Shown: in pieces, positions 1 to 9,173 of the stretch
Position numbering within the stretch: position 1 is the first letter of the stretch
How the letters are laid out: each line of letters starts with the position of its first letter
From: JAFDVL01 sp031398365
GTDB lineage: Bacteria > Acidobacteriota > Blastocatellia > RBC074
Direction: 5' to 3'
Length of the DNA: 28,385 bases
Assembly: GCA_031398365.1 (NCBI GenBank)
Contig: JANNND010000144.1
Coordinates: forward strand, 1 to 28,385
The notes under the pieces: model-generated
What the model was told of the DNA's origin: nothing
The model's input: the letters and a program-made list of their open reading frames with translations, nothing else
The model's database searches: none
Position numbers and translations under genes: made by a program

Positions 1-60
1 CAGTAGCGAGCGTGCGTTGTTACTTTGCGCGTTTGCGGTATCCAAATACGCTCGCTACTG
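1..60. repeat. Inverted repeat downstream of the dehydrogenase gene
   Basis: Perfect 13-base arms, CAGTAGCGAGCGT at 1-13 and its reverse complement at 48-60, enclose a 34-base centre. It starts at the window edge, so the real element may be longer. It lies 20 bp past the stop of the minus-strand dehydrogenase gene and could act as a transcription terminator or be one copy of a dispersed palindromic element. No clear T-run follows it, so terminator function is uncertain. Confidence 0.6.
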
Positions 61-79
61 CTCGCGGTACTGTTCCGAA

Positions 80-1558
80 TCAAAACTTTCGTGACCACTC
101 CTTGGGCCAACGTTCGACGACAACTTTTTTGTCCGTATAAAATTCAATCGCATCGCGCCCCTGCCCGTGCAACACGCCCATGAAGCTGTCCTTCCAGCCA
201 CTGAACGGGAAGTATGCCATCGGTGCGGCGACGCCTATATTCACGCCGATGTTGCCCGCAGGTGCTTCGTAGCGGAATTTGCGCGCCGCGGCTCCACTGG
301 CCGTAAAGATCGAAGCCGCGTTGCCGTACTGGCTGCGCGCTAAAATTTCAATCGCTTCGTCAATGTCATTCGCGTGAACCAGACTCAGCACTGGGCCAAA
401 GATTTCGGTGTCGGCAATTTCTGTGCTTGGCGTAACGTTGTCGAGAATCGTCGGCTTCAGGAAATTGCCTTGCTCGTGATGCGCAACTTTGGCATCGCGC
501 CCATCCAGCAAGATCGTCGCGCCTGCGCCAGTGCCTTTGGCAATCAATCCTTCAATGCGCGTCTTGCTTTCGCGCGTGATGACTGGCCCCATTTGCACGC
601 CTTCTTCCAAACCATAGCCCACTTTGATCGCAGCGGCGGCATTGGCAATCGCATCCCGAAAACTTTGCTTTGCTTCACCAACCGTGACCGCGACCGACAC
701 GGCTAAGCAACGTTGCCCCGCGCAACCAAACGCGCTGTCGCTGACAATTTGCGTCGTCATTTCCATATCCGCATCCGGCAGGACAACCACATGATTTTTT
801 GCGCCGCCCTGACATTGCACGCGTTTGCCGTTCGCCGAACCTCGCGTGTAAATGTACTTTGCTACGGGCGTCGAGCCGACGAAACTAATCGCGCGCACTT
901 GGGGATGGTCAAGCAAAGCCTCTACCGCAGGCTTGCCACCATTCACCATATTGAAAACGCCCGCTGGCAGGCCGGTTTGTTCGATCAGTTCTGTGACGCG
1001 TTGCATGGTGACCGGAACGCGTTCGGAAGGCTTTAAAATAAAGGTGTTGCCGCACGCAATGGCATAGGGCAAAAACCAGAACGGAACCATCATGGGAAAA
1101 TTGAACGGCGTGATTGCGGCGACGACGCCGAGCGGTTGACGGATCATGATTTCGTCAATCCCGCGCGCGACGTCTTCCAGATTGTAGCCTTGCATCAAGG
1201 TGGGAATGCCGCAGCCAACTTCGATGTTTTCAATGCAGCGTCTTACTTCCGCACGAGATTCGACTAACGTTTTGCCGTTCTCAACGGTAATCAGTTGGGC
1301 CAGTTCTTCAAAGTGATTTTCAAACAACTGCTTGAGCTTGAAGAGATATTGAATGCGGTCTTGTGGTGGCGTGCGACGCCATTCGGGGTAGGCGGCGGCG
1401 GAGGCTTCGACGGCGGCGTTAACTTCATCGGCACCGCCGAGCGGGGTTTGGGCGACAACTTCGGCGGTGGCTGGATTGTGAACATCCTGAAATTCAGTCG
1501 CGCCGGAGGTGCGCCATTGACCGTTGATATAATCGGGTAATTGACCATTCGTTGGCAT
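80..1558 (-). CDS. mmsA: Methylmalonate-semialdehyde dehydrogenase (CoA-acylating)
   Basis: A 492-residue aldehyde dehydrogenase of full family length. It probably oxidises (methyl)malonate semialdehyde to propionyl-CoA or acetyl-CoA with NAD+ and CoA and release of CO2, in valine, thymine or inositol breakdown in the cytoplasm. Visible signatures are the cofactor-site stretch PFNFPMMVPFWFLPYAIACG (about 151-170), FVGST at 226-230 and the nucleophile Cys284 in FGCAGQRC. The position that carries the general-base Glu in hydrolytic ALDHs reads CQGGAKNHVVV (249-259), with Asn in its place, which is typical of the CoA-dependent MMSDH/IolA branch. The start ATG is preceded by an AGGAG ribosome site about 7 bases upstream. 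It is divergent from comM with a 229 bp gap and no other catabolic gene is adjacent, so valine versus inositol use cannot be decided here. Confidence 0.95.
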   Translation of the reverse strand: MPTNGQLPDYINGQWRTSGATEFQDVHNPATAEVVAQTPLGGADEVNAAVEASAAAYPEWRRTPPQDRIQYLFKLKQLFENHFEELAQLITVENGKTLVESRAEVRRCIENIEVGCGIPTLMQGYNLEDVARGIDEIMIRQPLGVVAAITPFNFPMMVPFWFLPYAIACGNTFILKPSERVPVTMQRVTELIEQTGLPAGVFNMVNGGKPAVEALLDHPQVRAISFVGSTPVAKYIYTRGSANGKRVQCQGGAKNHVVVLPDADMEMTTQIVSDSAFGCAGQRCLAVSVAVTVGEAKQSFRDAIANAAAAIKVGYGLEEGVQMGPVITRESKTRIEGLIAKGTGAGATILLDGRDAKVAHHEQGNFLKPTILDNVTPSTEIADTEIFGPVLSLVHANDIDEAIEILARSQYGNAASIFTASGAAARKFRYEAPAGNIGVNIGVAAPMAYFPFSGWKDSFMGVLHGQGRDAIEFYTDKKVVVERWPKEWSRKF

Positions 1559-1787
1559 CGTGGACTCCTGCTAAAGACGGGAAAAAATCGTATGCTGGTG
1601 ATGGGGCTCGTGGCGTTTCAGTTTTGCTCGTTCGGTACGGCACGCATCATAAAACACTCGGCGAGTAAGGAAAAGCAGAAAGCCTCTCTTGTCTCATGTG
1701 CTTTTGCTTTCGCGCGGCTTGCTCTATCATCCTCGCGTCTTGGCTGTATCACCCAAAAATTATTACCCTAAGCCCCGGAGGTAAGTC
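1559..1787. other. Divergent intergenic region between mmsA and comM
   Basis: This 229 bp non-coding gap must hold the start signals of both the minus-strand dehydrogenase and plus-strand comM. It contains the AGGAG of the first gene and the GGAGG of the second. I see no convincing -35/-10 pair, operator palindrome or small gene. Confidence 0.5.
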
Positions 1788-3338
1788 TTGCTTTTTAAAA
1801 CGCTCAGCGCAGCCGTGTATGGCATTGATGCCGAATTGGTCGAAGTTGAAGTCAACCTCACCCCGCGATCCGGCGATGCCATGAATCCCGAACCGCAAAT
1901 CACTGTCGTCGGCCTGCCCGATTTAGCCGTCCGTGAAAGCCGCGAACGCATCCGCGCCGCCATCACGAACAGCGGCATTTTCTTTCCCGTTTATCGCATC
2001 ACCATCAACCTCGCTCCGGCAGATGTAAAGAAAGAAGGCTCGGCCTTTGATTTGCCCATCGCCGTTGGCATCCTCGGCGCGAATGCCGAAATCCGCCGCG
2101 AGGATTTAAGCGATACGTTGCTCGTCGGTGAACTCGCCTTGGATGGTCGCATTCGCGCGATTCGTGGGGCTTTGCCGATTGCGGTCGCGGCGCGGCGCAA
2201 CAACTTCAAACGATTGTTATTGCCCGTCGAAAACGCCAGCGAAGCCGCCGTGGTCAATGGTTTGGACGTGTATCCCGTCGCTGATTTGCGCGAGGTGATT
2301 GATTTACTCAACGCCGATGAGATGCCTGCGCCGCTGGTTGTGGATACCGCCGCGATGCTCAATGAAGCGGAAAAATACCCCATAGATTTCCGCGAAGTGC
2401 GGGGACAATTCAATGCCAAACGCGCGATTGAAATTGCGACCGCCGGAGGCCATAACATTCTGATGATTGGCCCGCCCGGCTCCGGCAAAACGATGCTCGC
2501 CAAACGCATCCCGACGATATTGCCGCCGATCACGTTTGATGAAGCTTTAGAGACCACCAAAATTCACAGTGTCGCGGGGCTGTCCGGTACGCAGGGCTTA
2601 GTCCAGCATCGCCCGTTTCGTGCGCCCCATCACACGATTTCCGATGCCGGATTGATTGGCGGCGGCGCGATTCCGCGTCCCGGTGAAGTCTCCCTTGCGC
2701 ATAATGGCTTGCTCTTTTTGGATGAGTTGCCGGAGTTTGAGCGCAATGTGTTGGAAGTGCTGCGCCAACCGCTCGAAGATCACAAAGTCACGATCAGTCG
2801 CGCTTCGATGTCACTGACGTTTCCGTCCAGTTTTATGCTGGTCGCGGCAATGAACCCCTGTCCGTGCGGTTTCTTCAACGATCACACGCGCGAATGCAAA
2901 TGTTCGCCGCCGCAGATTCAACGCTACATCTCCAAAATCTCCGGGCCGCTGCTGGATCGCATTGATATTCACATTGATGTGCCTGCGGTGAAGGTGCGGG
3001 AGTTATCAGAACAAGAGGCAGCGGAGGGCTCGGCGGAGATTCGTGCGCGTGTCACGGCAGCACGCAAGATTCAACAGGAACGCTATGCTGGCGAGCAGGT
3101 GTTCTCGAACACGCAAATGACGCCGCGCTTGATTCGTCAATACTGCCAGCTTGATGCTGCCACGCAAACAATGCTCGAACGCGCGATTACCAAATATGGC
3201 TTGTCGGCCCGCGCCTACGACCGCATTTTGAAAGTCAGTCGCACGATTGCTGATTTGACCGGAGTGGAGCAACTTACCAGCGACCATATTGCTGAGGCCG
3301 TGAACTATCGCACGCTGGATCGCAATTACTGGCAATAA
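1788..3338 (+). CDS. comM: YifB/ComM family magnesium chelatase-like AAA+ ATPase
   Basis: A 516-residue protein of normal ComM length. ComM homologues are hexameric helicases that promote branch migration during natural transformation; in many non-competent bacteria the role is unknown. The N-terminal part (about 1-180) is the Lon-protease-like fold domain. The AAA+ module has Walker A GPPGSGKT (228-235), Walker B LLFLDE (308-313) and the PFRAPHHT signature (277-284). A CPCG...CKC cysteine cluster (358-372) and a C-terminal Mg-chelatase-like helical domain ending in NYRTLDRNYW complete it. The start is TTG at 1788, chosen because GGAGG lies 6 bases upstream and the MLFKTLSAAVYGIDA N-terminus matches the family. 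It stands alone, with no dprA or other competence gene nearby. Confidence 0.95.
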   Translation: MLFKTLSAAVYGIDAELVEVEVNLTPRSGDAMNPEPQITVVGLPDLAVRESRERIRAAITNSGIFFPVYRITINLAPADVKKEGSAFDLPIAVGILGANAEIRREDLSDTLLVGELALDGRIRAIRGALPIAVAARRNNFKRLLLPVENASEAAVVNGLDVYPVADLREVIDLLNADEMPAPLVVDTAAMLNEAEKYPIDFREVRGQFNAKRAIEIATAGGHNILMIGPPGSGKTMLAKRIPTILPPITFDEALETTKIHSVAGLSGTQGLVQHRPFRAPHHTISDAGLIGGGAIPRPGEVSLAHNGLLFLDELPEFERNVLEVLRQPLEDHKVTISRASMSLTFPSSFMLVAAMNPCPCGFFNDHTRECKCSPPQIQRYISKISGPLLDRIDIHIDVPAVKVRELSEQEAAEGSAEIRARVTAARKIQQERYAGEQVFSNTQMTPRLIRQYCQLDAATQTMLERAITKYGLSARAYDRILKVSRTIADLTGVEQLTSDHIAEAVNYRTLDRNYWQ

Positions 3339-3365
3339 GCAGCCGCATAAAGACTTTTTTTGAGA

Positions 3366-3445
3366 TACGGAACAGCCGAAAATAACAGAACAAAATGATA
3401 AGCAAAGAGAGCTTCCGTCTGTTTTGTTATTCTGTCTGTTCCGTA
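3366..3445. repeat. Long imperfect palindrome downstream of comM
   Basis: Outer arms TACGGAACAG (3366-3375) and CTGTTCCGTA (3436-3445) pair perfectly. Inner stretches AATAACAGAACAAAA and TGTTTTGTTATTCTG pair imperfectly, leaving a loop of about 24 bases. A stem this long between comM and a decayed sigma gene may be a terminator or a REP/MITE-like unit. No second copy is visible in the window. Confidence 0.65.
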
Positions 3446-3572
3446 ATGTGCCTTTTAGTTTCTGCGCAGAACGCGTTCATTTTGCCATCGGCTGAGCGCG
3501 CGACTGCACGTTCGCCAAACTCCGCCAGTGTTTTGTATTGATAAGTGGTGGAGGCAGTTGGCGGGGGCGTCC

Positions 3573-3820
3573 TTAGCGGAAGTTTTCCATCCGCATGATT
3601 TCGTCTTAGCGGGGTTCCGGTTGCGCAAACAGCAGCCGCTTGCCATCCGGGGAGAGAGCCAGGCCGGGCTACCTGTGACGACCGCTCCAACCCGGCAAGC
3701 CAGCGCCAGCCGCCGCAACTCCTGATAGACCAGCGGCAACAATTGATCCAGCGCGGGCTTATCTTCCTGGCCTGAGCGAACCAGCAATTTTGTGATGTCT
3801 GCGAGAGGTGGAGATTTCAT
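3573..3820 (-). pseudogene. Chimeric remnant: ECF sigma N-terminus joined to a TolB-like propeller C-terminus
   Basis: From the ATG at 3820 the reading begins MKSPPLADITKLLVRSGQED and continues through LDQLLPLVYQELRRLA. This matches the first ~40 residues of the intact sigma factor at 22327-22896 (MNAVPPAEITKLLVRSSEGD, LDQLLPLVYQELRRLA). Similarity stops near 3705. Within about 35 bp, another minus-strand frame reads GLALSPDGKRLLFAQPEPR, a stop, then DEIMRMENFR and a stop at 3573. That is the PD40 repeat and tail style of a kinase- or TolB-type propeller protein. A deletion therefore seems to have removed the rest of sigma and nearly all of an adjacent kinase gene. The propeller tail differs from both kinases in this window, so it came from a third module. 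A full-length product is not expected. Confidence 0.75.
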
Positions 3821-3854
3821 AGTTGACCCCGCCAGTGAACCTGACGGGAGCCGG

Positions 3855-3860
3855 ATTATA
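3855..3860 (-). promoter_or_regulatory. -10 box TATAAT of the decayed sigma gene
   Basis: Read on the minus strand this is a perfect TATAAT, 35 bases from the remnant's ATG. The same box sits at the identical distance in the intact copy (22931-22936). A weak TGACTG lies 17 bases further upstream. It suggests housekeeping-sigma transcription of these ECF genes. Confidence 0.55.
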
Positions 3861-3905
3861 CGCTGAGCACGAATCCACAGTCATGCCTCTGGGGAGGGCT
3901 GAGAA

Positions 3906-3931
3906 TTTTTTCTCCGCCAATGAGGGAGTTG
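3906..3931 (+). promoter_or_regulatory. Leader motif: T-run plus TGAGGGAGTTGG (copy 1)
   Basis: A run of six T at 3906-3911 is followed after 9 bases by TGAGGGAGTTGG. The same arrangement, T6-7, a 7-9 base gap, then TGAGGGAAT(C/T)GG, occurs at 22998, 15006 and 16647, each upstream of a plus-strand gene for an exported or membrane protein. Its role (promoter part, operator or RNA leader) is unknown. Confidence 0.45.
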
Positions 3932-4090
3932 GCATTGCTCTTGCGCTTGTTAATAGTGAAGGGATGCTGATTCCCCATATATTGGTAAGTCACGGGATCA
4001 GCCAGATCGTGCTGTCTGAAAAAAAATCGCACCTGCTGAAGTTTTCCCCGCTGCTTTACGCGATTACTAACAGAAGGGGAAAACTGATTT

Positions 4091-4248
4091 GCAGCGGTGC
4101 CGCTGGTAGCTCCCCAGAAACCCCTTCACCAGGAACCAGCAGCGAGCACACAAAATCTCCGGCGATGGTGCAGCGAACAAAGCCCATCGCCCGAATTCTT
4201 ACAACCCAAACTCCCACATCGGGAACTCACCACGAAGGAGACGAATCC
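4091..4248. other. Unique leader segment before the metalloprotease gene
   Basis: Beyond the duplicated block there are about 160 bp of non-coding sequence ending in the GAAGGAG ribosome site of the protease gene. I see no repeat or strong hairpin in it. Confidence 0.4.
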
Positions 4249-5223
4249 ATGAAAAAGAAAACCTCTATGGCTTGGGTAATATTAGGAATCGGCTTAATGC
4301 TCGCGATCAGTGGCTATTATCTACAACACGTGAGCGCACAAGGACAAAGACAACACCCTGGACATCAACCGGATGGCACGTTCATCGGGCCGGACGGAAC
4401 CCATTACGTTTCGCAAAAAGACTTTGTTGATGCCGGGCTTCGGTGCGGCGTGCGGGATGACGATGCCGAAAAAGGTGGGAATGGAAATGGTGGCAACCCG
4501 AACAACGCCAGCGGCAGCATCGGACTTAGAGTGGCAGGCAGTGTAACGATCCCCGTCTACTTCCACGTCATCACCAGCGCAACGGGACAAGGAGCCGTCA
4601 CCCTGACGCAGATCAATAACCAGCTCGCGGTTTTGAATGCGGCCTTTTCCGGCGCGACGGGTGGACTGAATACGCCGTTCCGGTTCCAGCTTGTCAGTAC
4701 AGATACGACCGCCAACAACACCTGGTTTACGGCTGGGCCTGGCACGACGGCAGAGGCACAGATGAAAGCCGCCTTACGGAAGGGAACCAAGGGGGCGTTG
4801 AATTTCTATACCAGCAACCCCGGCGGCGGGCTGCTCGGTTGGGCGACCTTCCCGTCCAGCTATGCCTCAGCCCCCAGCAAAGATGGCGTTGTTTGTCTCT
4901 CTTCGTCGCTGCCGGGCGGCACGGCGGCTCCCTACAATCTGGGCGATACCGGTACGCATGAAGTGGGTCACTGGCTGGGGCTTTATCACACCTTCCAGGG
5001 CGGATGCGCCGCCAGCACTACGACGGGCGGTGATTTAGTGGCTGATACGCCTGCCGAAAAATCTGCGGCCTTCGGTTGCCCGACCGGAAGAAATACTTGC
5101 GTTTCAACCGGCAACGACCCGATTACGAATTTCATGGATTACTCGGACGATTCCTGCATGTTTGTCTTTACGTCAGGCCAATCAAACCGGATGGATGCGC
5201 AGTGGACGGCGTATCGGCAATAG
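4249..5223 (+). CDS. Secreted M43 (pappalysin-like) zinc metalloprotease
   Basis: A 324-residue exported protease. MKKKTSMAWVILGIGLMLAI begins a signal peptide or anchor, with probable cleavage near VSAQ (residue 31). A Gly/Asn-rich linker (about 75-92) leads to the catalytic domain. The zinc site HEVGHWLGLYH (237-247) is the extended HExxHxxGxxH metzincin motif. The downstream NFMDYSDDSCM (about 295-304) supplies the Met-turn (M296). Cysteines around 252, 277, 284 and 303 are placed as in secreted M43B enzymes such as ulilysin and could form disulfides. The open frame extends back to 3823, but GAAGGAG sits 6-10 bases before 4249 and the signal peptide begins there, so I choose 4249. A perfect terminator hairpin follows. 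The physiological substrate is unknown; nutrient proteolysis outside the cell is the likely role. Confidence 0.9.
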   Translation: MKKKTSMAWVILGIGLMLAISGYYLQHVSAQGQRQHPGHQPDGTFIGPDGTHYVSQKDFVDAGLRCGVRDDDAEKGGNGNGGNPNNASGSIGLRVAGSVTIPVYFHVITSATGQGAVTLTQINNQLAVLNAAFSGATGGLNTPFRFQLVSTDTTANNTWFTAGPGTTAEAQMKAALRKGTKGALNFYTSNPGGGLLGWATFPSSYASAPSKDGVVCLSSSLPGGTAAPYNLGDTGTHEVGHWLGLYHTFQGGCAASTTTGGDLVADTPAEKSAAFGCPTGRNTCVSTGNDPITNFMDYSDDSCMFVFTSGQSNRMDAQWTAYRQ

Positions 5224-5243
5224 ATAAGTTCTGCCTGGAAACG

Positions 5244-5281
5244 AAAAGGTAGAGCAAACTATCCAGTTTGCTCTACCTTTT
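5244..5281 (+). terminator. Strong intrinsic terminator after the metalloprotease gene
   Basis: A perfect 17-bp stem AAAAGGTAGAGCAAACT, a 4-base loop ATCC and the complementary arm end in CCTTTTCT. The A-run/T-run flanks allow termination in both directions. It separates the protease from the next operon and lies only 16 bp before the ankyrin gene start. Confidence 0.85.
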
Positions 5282-5296
5282 CTGAGGAGCAATCCT

Positions 5297-6505
5297 ATGA
5301 ACGATCAAATGCTGAATGAGGTATCTTCGATAGGACAGATGAAAGCTTGGGTGCAAATGATTCCGTGGCTGGAATGGTTACAACCCTTTTTGTATTGCTT
5401 GCTGACGATAGCGCTGGTCAGTCTTGTGCTCACCCTGCTCGATCTGGCAATGTTGTGCTGGAAAGAATTTCACCCTGCCCACGCGCAGGAAACCACCAAA
5501 GCCCGCACTGCTCCGATGAGCGAAGCCAGGAATGAATCCGAGGTCGCTATGAAGAATCAAAGCTATTACATAATCAAGGTATTGATTCTGCTGCTGTGTT
5601 GCTGCCCTTTCAGCCAGAGCACTTTTGCGCAGGATCATTCTGTATCACTGAATACAGCCATCCGCGACGGCGATCTGAAACAAATCAAAAGCCTCCTCGC
5701 CACCAGTGCAAACGTCAACGCCCAGGATGCCGACGGAACGACGCCATTGATGCACGCCGTCGTCAATGCCGGAGCCGATTGCGTCAAGCTCCTGCTCGAC
5801 AAAGGAGCCGATCCGAACCTCAGCAACAAGGCGGGCGCAACCGCGCTGATGTGGGCCGTCAACGATATGAAGAAAGTGCGATTGCTGCTCGACAAAGGCG
5901 CGCATGTAAATGCGGTCAGCAAAAACGAGAACTCACCGCTGCGGTTGGCGCTCAATCTGCCCAATTCGATGGCGGTGGTGAATGCGTTGTTAGCTAAAGG
6001 AGCCAATGTCAATCAGGCGGATAAGCGTGGCTTCACTCCCCTGATGGCCGCAGGGTTTTCCGGGAATCTGGAACTGATTCAACTCCTGCTCGCCAAAGGC
6101 GCAGATCCTAAAGCGAAAACAAAGGACGGGTTGACCTACTTGGTCGCCATCACGAACAGCACAAATCTTGCAGCGGTGAAATGGGCCTTGGAACAAGGCC
6201 TTGAGGTAAAAGACCCGAAGCAGGATTTCCTGACCGGGCCTGCGATGTCGGGTGATCTCGCCGTCGCGCGCTTGCTGCTCGAAAAAGGCGCAACGCCCAA
6301 TCCGCCCGACGATCTCGGTTATTCCCCCTTGATGCATGCCGTGCTGACTGAAGCCACTTCGTTGGACGTGGTCAAGCTGCTGTTGGAACACGGCGCAGAT
6401 GCCAAAGCGAAAGCCAAAGACGGCTTGACGGCGCTGACCTTTGCCAAGCGCAAAGGCTGGACGGAAGTCATCGCGCTCCTGACCAAAGCGGGCGCAACCG
6501 AATAA
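5297..6505 (+). CDS. Membrane-anchored ankyrin-repeat protein
   Basis: A 402-residue protein with about eight ankyrin repeats from residue 115 to the end. Repeat hallmarks such as DGTTPLMHAV, LLLDKGADPN, GFTPLMAAGFSGN and LLLEHGADAKAKAKDGLTAL are clear. Ankyrin repeats bind proteins; no partner is evident. The N-terminal ~110 residues hold two hydrophobic segments (about 28-52 and 89-107). The second begins at an in-frame ATG (5549, MKNQSYYIIKVLILLLCC) and ends in FAQ like a signal peptide. The 5297 start has GAGGAG 7 bases upstream, whereas 5549 has only a poor site. So either this is a genuine two-helix protein or a small membrane gene has fused to a secreted ankyrin gene. Repeats 6-7 are weaker (ALEQGLEVKDPKQDFLTG). 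It leads a plus-strand series with gaps of 23-71 bp. Confidence 0.85.
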   Translation: MNDQMLNEVSSIGQMKAWVQMIPWLEWLQPFLYCLLTIALVSLVLTLLDLAMLCWKEFHPAHAQETTKARTAPMSEARNESEVAMKNQSYYIIKVLILLLCCCPFSQSTFAQDHSVSLNTAIRDGDLKQIKSLLATSANVNAQDADGTTPLMHAVVNAGADCVKLLLDKGADPNLSNKAGATALMWAVNDMKKVRLLLDKGAHVNAVSKNENSPLRLALNLPNSMAVVNALLAKGANVNQADKRGFTPLMAAGFSGNLELIQLLLAKGADPKAKTKDGLTYLVAITNSTNLAAVKWALEQGLEVKDPKQDFLTGPAMSGDLAVARLLLEKGATPNPPDDLGYSPLMHAVLTEATSLDVVKLLLEHGADAKAKAKDGLTALTFAKRKGWTEVIALLTKAGATE

Positions 6506-6528
6506 TTCAACCAGCAAGGAATTCAGCT

Positions 6529-7569
6529 ATGAAACGGTTTATCTCCTGCTTCGTTCTCGCGCTGCCTGTGCTGTTCCTGCTGCGCCCATCCGTCATCTCG
6601 CACGCCGAAGAAGCCGTAACGCCGCGCACTGTCGTCACCAAAAGCCTGCCGCTGTTGCAAGCGCTGGGTACGAAATTCATCGAAGCAAGCGGCTGTGTTT
6701 CATGTCACAACAATGCCCTGCCAGCGATGGCTGTTGCCATTGCGCGCGAGCGCGGCTTTACAATCAATGAACAAGCCGTGCAAACAGAAAACGCCAGGAT
6801 CGCGGAACTCTGGGGCGCTAAACGCGAGCAACTTTTGCAGGGCGGCGGTGTTGGAGGCGGCATTGATGCCGCCAGTTACATTCTGGTTGGTATGGCTGCC
6901 AACCGACAAACCGCGAATGCCACGACCGATGCCGTCGTCCATTTTTTAGCGGAGCAACAAACCAAAGCCGGGAATTGGGACATCCAGATTCGCAGCCGCC
7001 CGCCGCTCGAAGCCAGTCATTTCAATGCCACGGCGCTTTCCTTGCGCGCGCTGCAACTCTACGCGCCCAAAGGCCGCAGCAAAGAAGTCAAAGAACAGAT
7101 TGTCGAGGCGCGGCAATGGCTGATCAAAACAACACCGCAAACAAATGAAGACCGCGCGTTTCACCTCTTCGGCTTGCATTGGAGCGGTGCAGACAAGGCA
7201 ACGAAACAAAAGGCCGTCACGCAATTGCTCGCACTACAACGCAGCGATGGCGGCTGGGCGCAATTGCCAACGATGGCCAGTGATGCGTTTGCGACCGGGC
7301 AATCGCTCGTCGCGTTGCATCGCGCGGGCGGCTTGCCAACCAGCGATCCAGCGTATCAACGCGGCGTGCAGTATTTGCTCAAGACGTGGAACCCCGATGG
7401 AACTTGGTACGTGCAAACCCGTTCGTTTCCCTTTCAGAAACAATTCGAGAGCGGCTTTCCCTACGGCAAAGATCAGTGGATTTCAGCAGCGGCGACAAGC
7501 TGGGCGGTGATGGCCCTGGCTTTGACAATTGAACCCCCATCCAACGCTGGAGCGGCCATTCTCTGGTAA
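6529..7569 (+). CDS. Secreted heme-binding-motif protein with prenyltransferase/squalene-cyclase-like repeats
   Basis: A 346-residue protein with signal peptide MKRFISCFVLALPVLFLLRP and likely cleavage near HAEE (residue 26). A single CVSCH c-type heme motif lies at 56-60. The rest is an alpha/alpha-toroid of the terpene cyclase/prenyltransferase type, with repeat signatures such as QRSDGGWAQLP, YLLKTWNPDGTWYV and the ATSWAVMALAL end. No cyclase DxDD acid motif is visible, so enzymatic cyclase activity is unlikely; the fold probably serves as a scaffold beside the heme. Ribosome site AAGGAA is close to the ATG. It follows the ankyrin gene by 23 bp and precedes two PQQ-like propeller genes, which suggests a shared periplasmic redox or binding role (inference). 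Confidence 0.82.
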   Translation: MKRFISCFVLALPVLFLLRPSVISHAEEAVTPRTVVTKSLPLLQALGTKFIEASGCVSCHNNALPAMAVAIARERGFTINEQAVQTENARIAELWGAKREQLLQGGGVGGGIDAASYILVGMAANRQTANATTDAVVHFLAEQQTKAGNWDIQIRSRPPLEASHFNATALSLRALQLYAPKGRSKEVKEQIVEARQWLIKTTPQTNEDRAFHLFGLHWSGADKATKQKAVTQLLALQRSDGGWAQLPTMASDAFATGQSLVALHRAGGLPTSDPAYQRGVQYLLKTWNPDGTWYVQTRSFPFQKQFESGFPYGKDQWISAAATSWAVMALALTIEPPSNAGAAILW

Positions 7570-7640
7570 AACAGGCGCGCTACTGTGAGTATATTGTGAG
7601 AGTGTCCGAACCTGACAAAACTATCCAGAGGAGAAAAGTC

Positions 7641-9113
<1,473 letters not shown>

Positions 9114-9173
9114 GCGCCGGTAACTGCGTCAATTCGGGTTGTCATTACTTTCAGCGTTATAGGAGAAAATCGA

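Larger units (their letters stand above)
3705..4090. repeat. Duplicated sigma-start/leader block, copy 1
   Basis: This stretch aligns base for base over long runs with 22781-23182: the first codons of sigma (minus strand), the sigma promoter, and about 240 bp of the divergent leader. The most conserved parts are the ATTATA box, a T-run followed by TGAGGGA, TAGTGAAGGGA, GCTGTCTGAAAAAAAA/GACTGTCTGAAAAAAAA and CTGCTTTACGCGATTACTAA. Similarity ends near 4090. It is the scar of a duplicated sigma/kinase module. The long plus-strand reading frame through it (from 3823) is not conserved in the other copy and I treat it as non-coding. Confidence 0.8.

Noticed and set aside
374..1540. Plus-strand frames opposite the dehydrogenase gene
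   Set aside because: They are antisense shadows of a well-conserved dehydrogenase, with no ribosome sites and no recognisable domains.
3823..4248. Plus-strand open frame continuous with the metalloprotease (142 extra codons)
   Set aside because: It runs through the duplicated non-coding leader, lacks a ribosome site and precedes a complete signal peptide with GAAGGAG at 4249. The frame is not kept in the copy at 22900-23180.
7596..7640. Upstream start of the first propeller gene
   Set aside because: AGAGGAG lies directly before the ATG at 7641, while 7596 has no ribosome site. Even from 7641 the region before the export segment is long.
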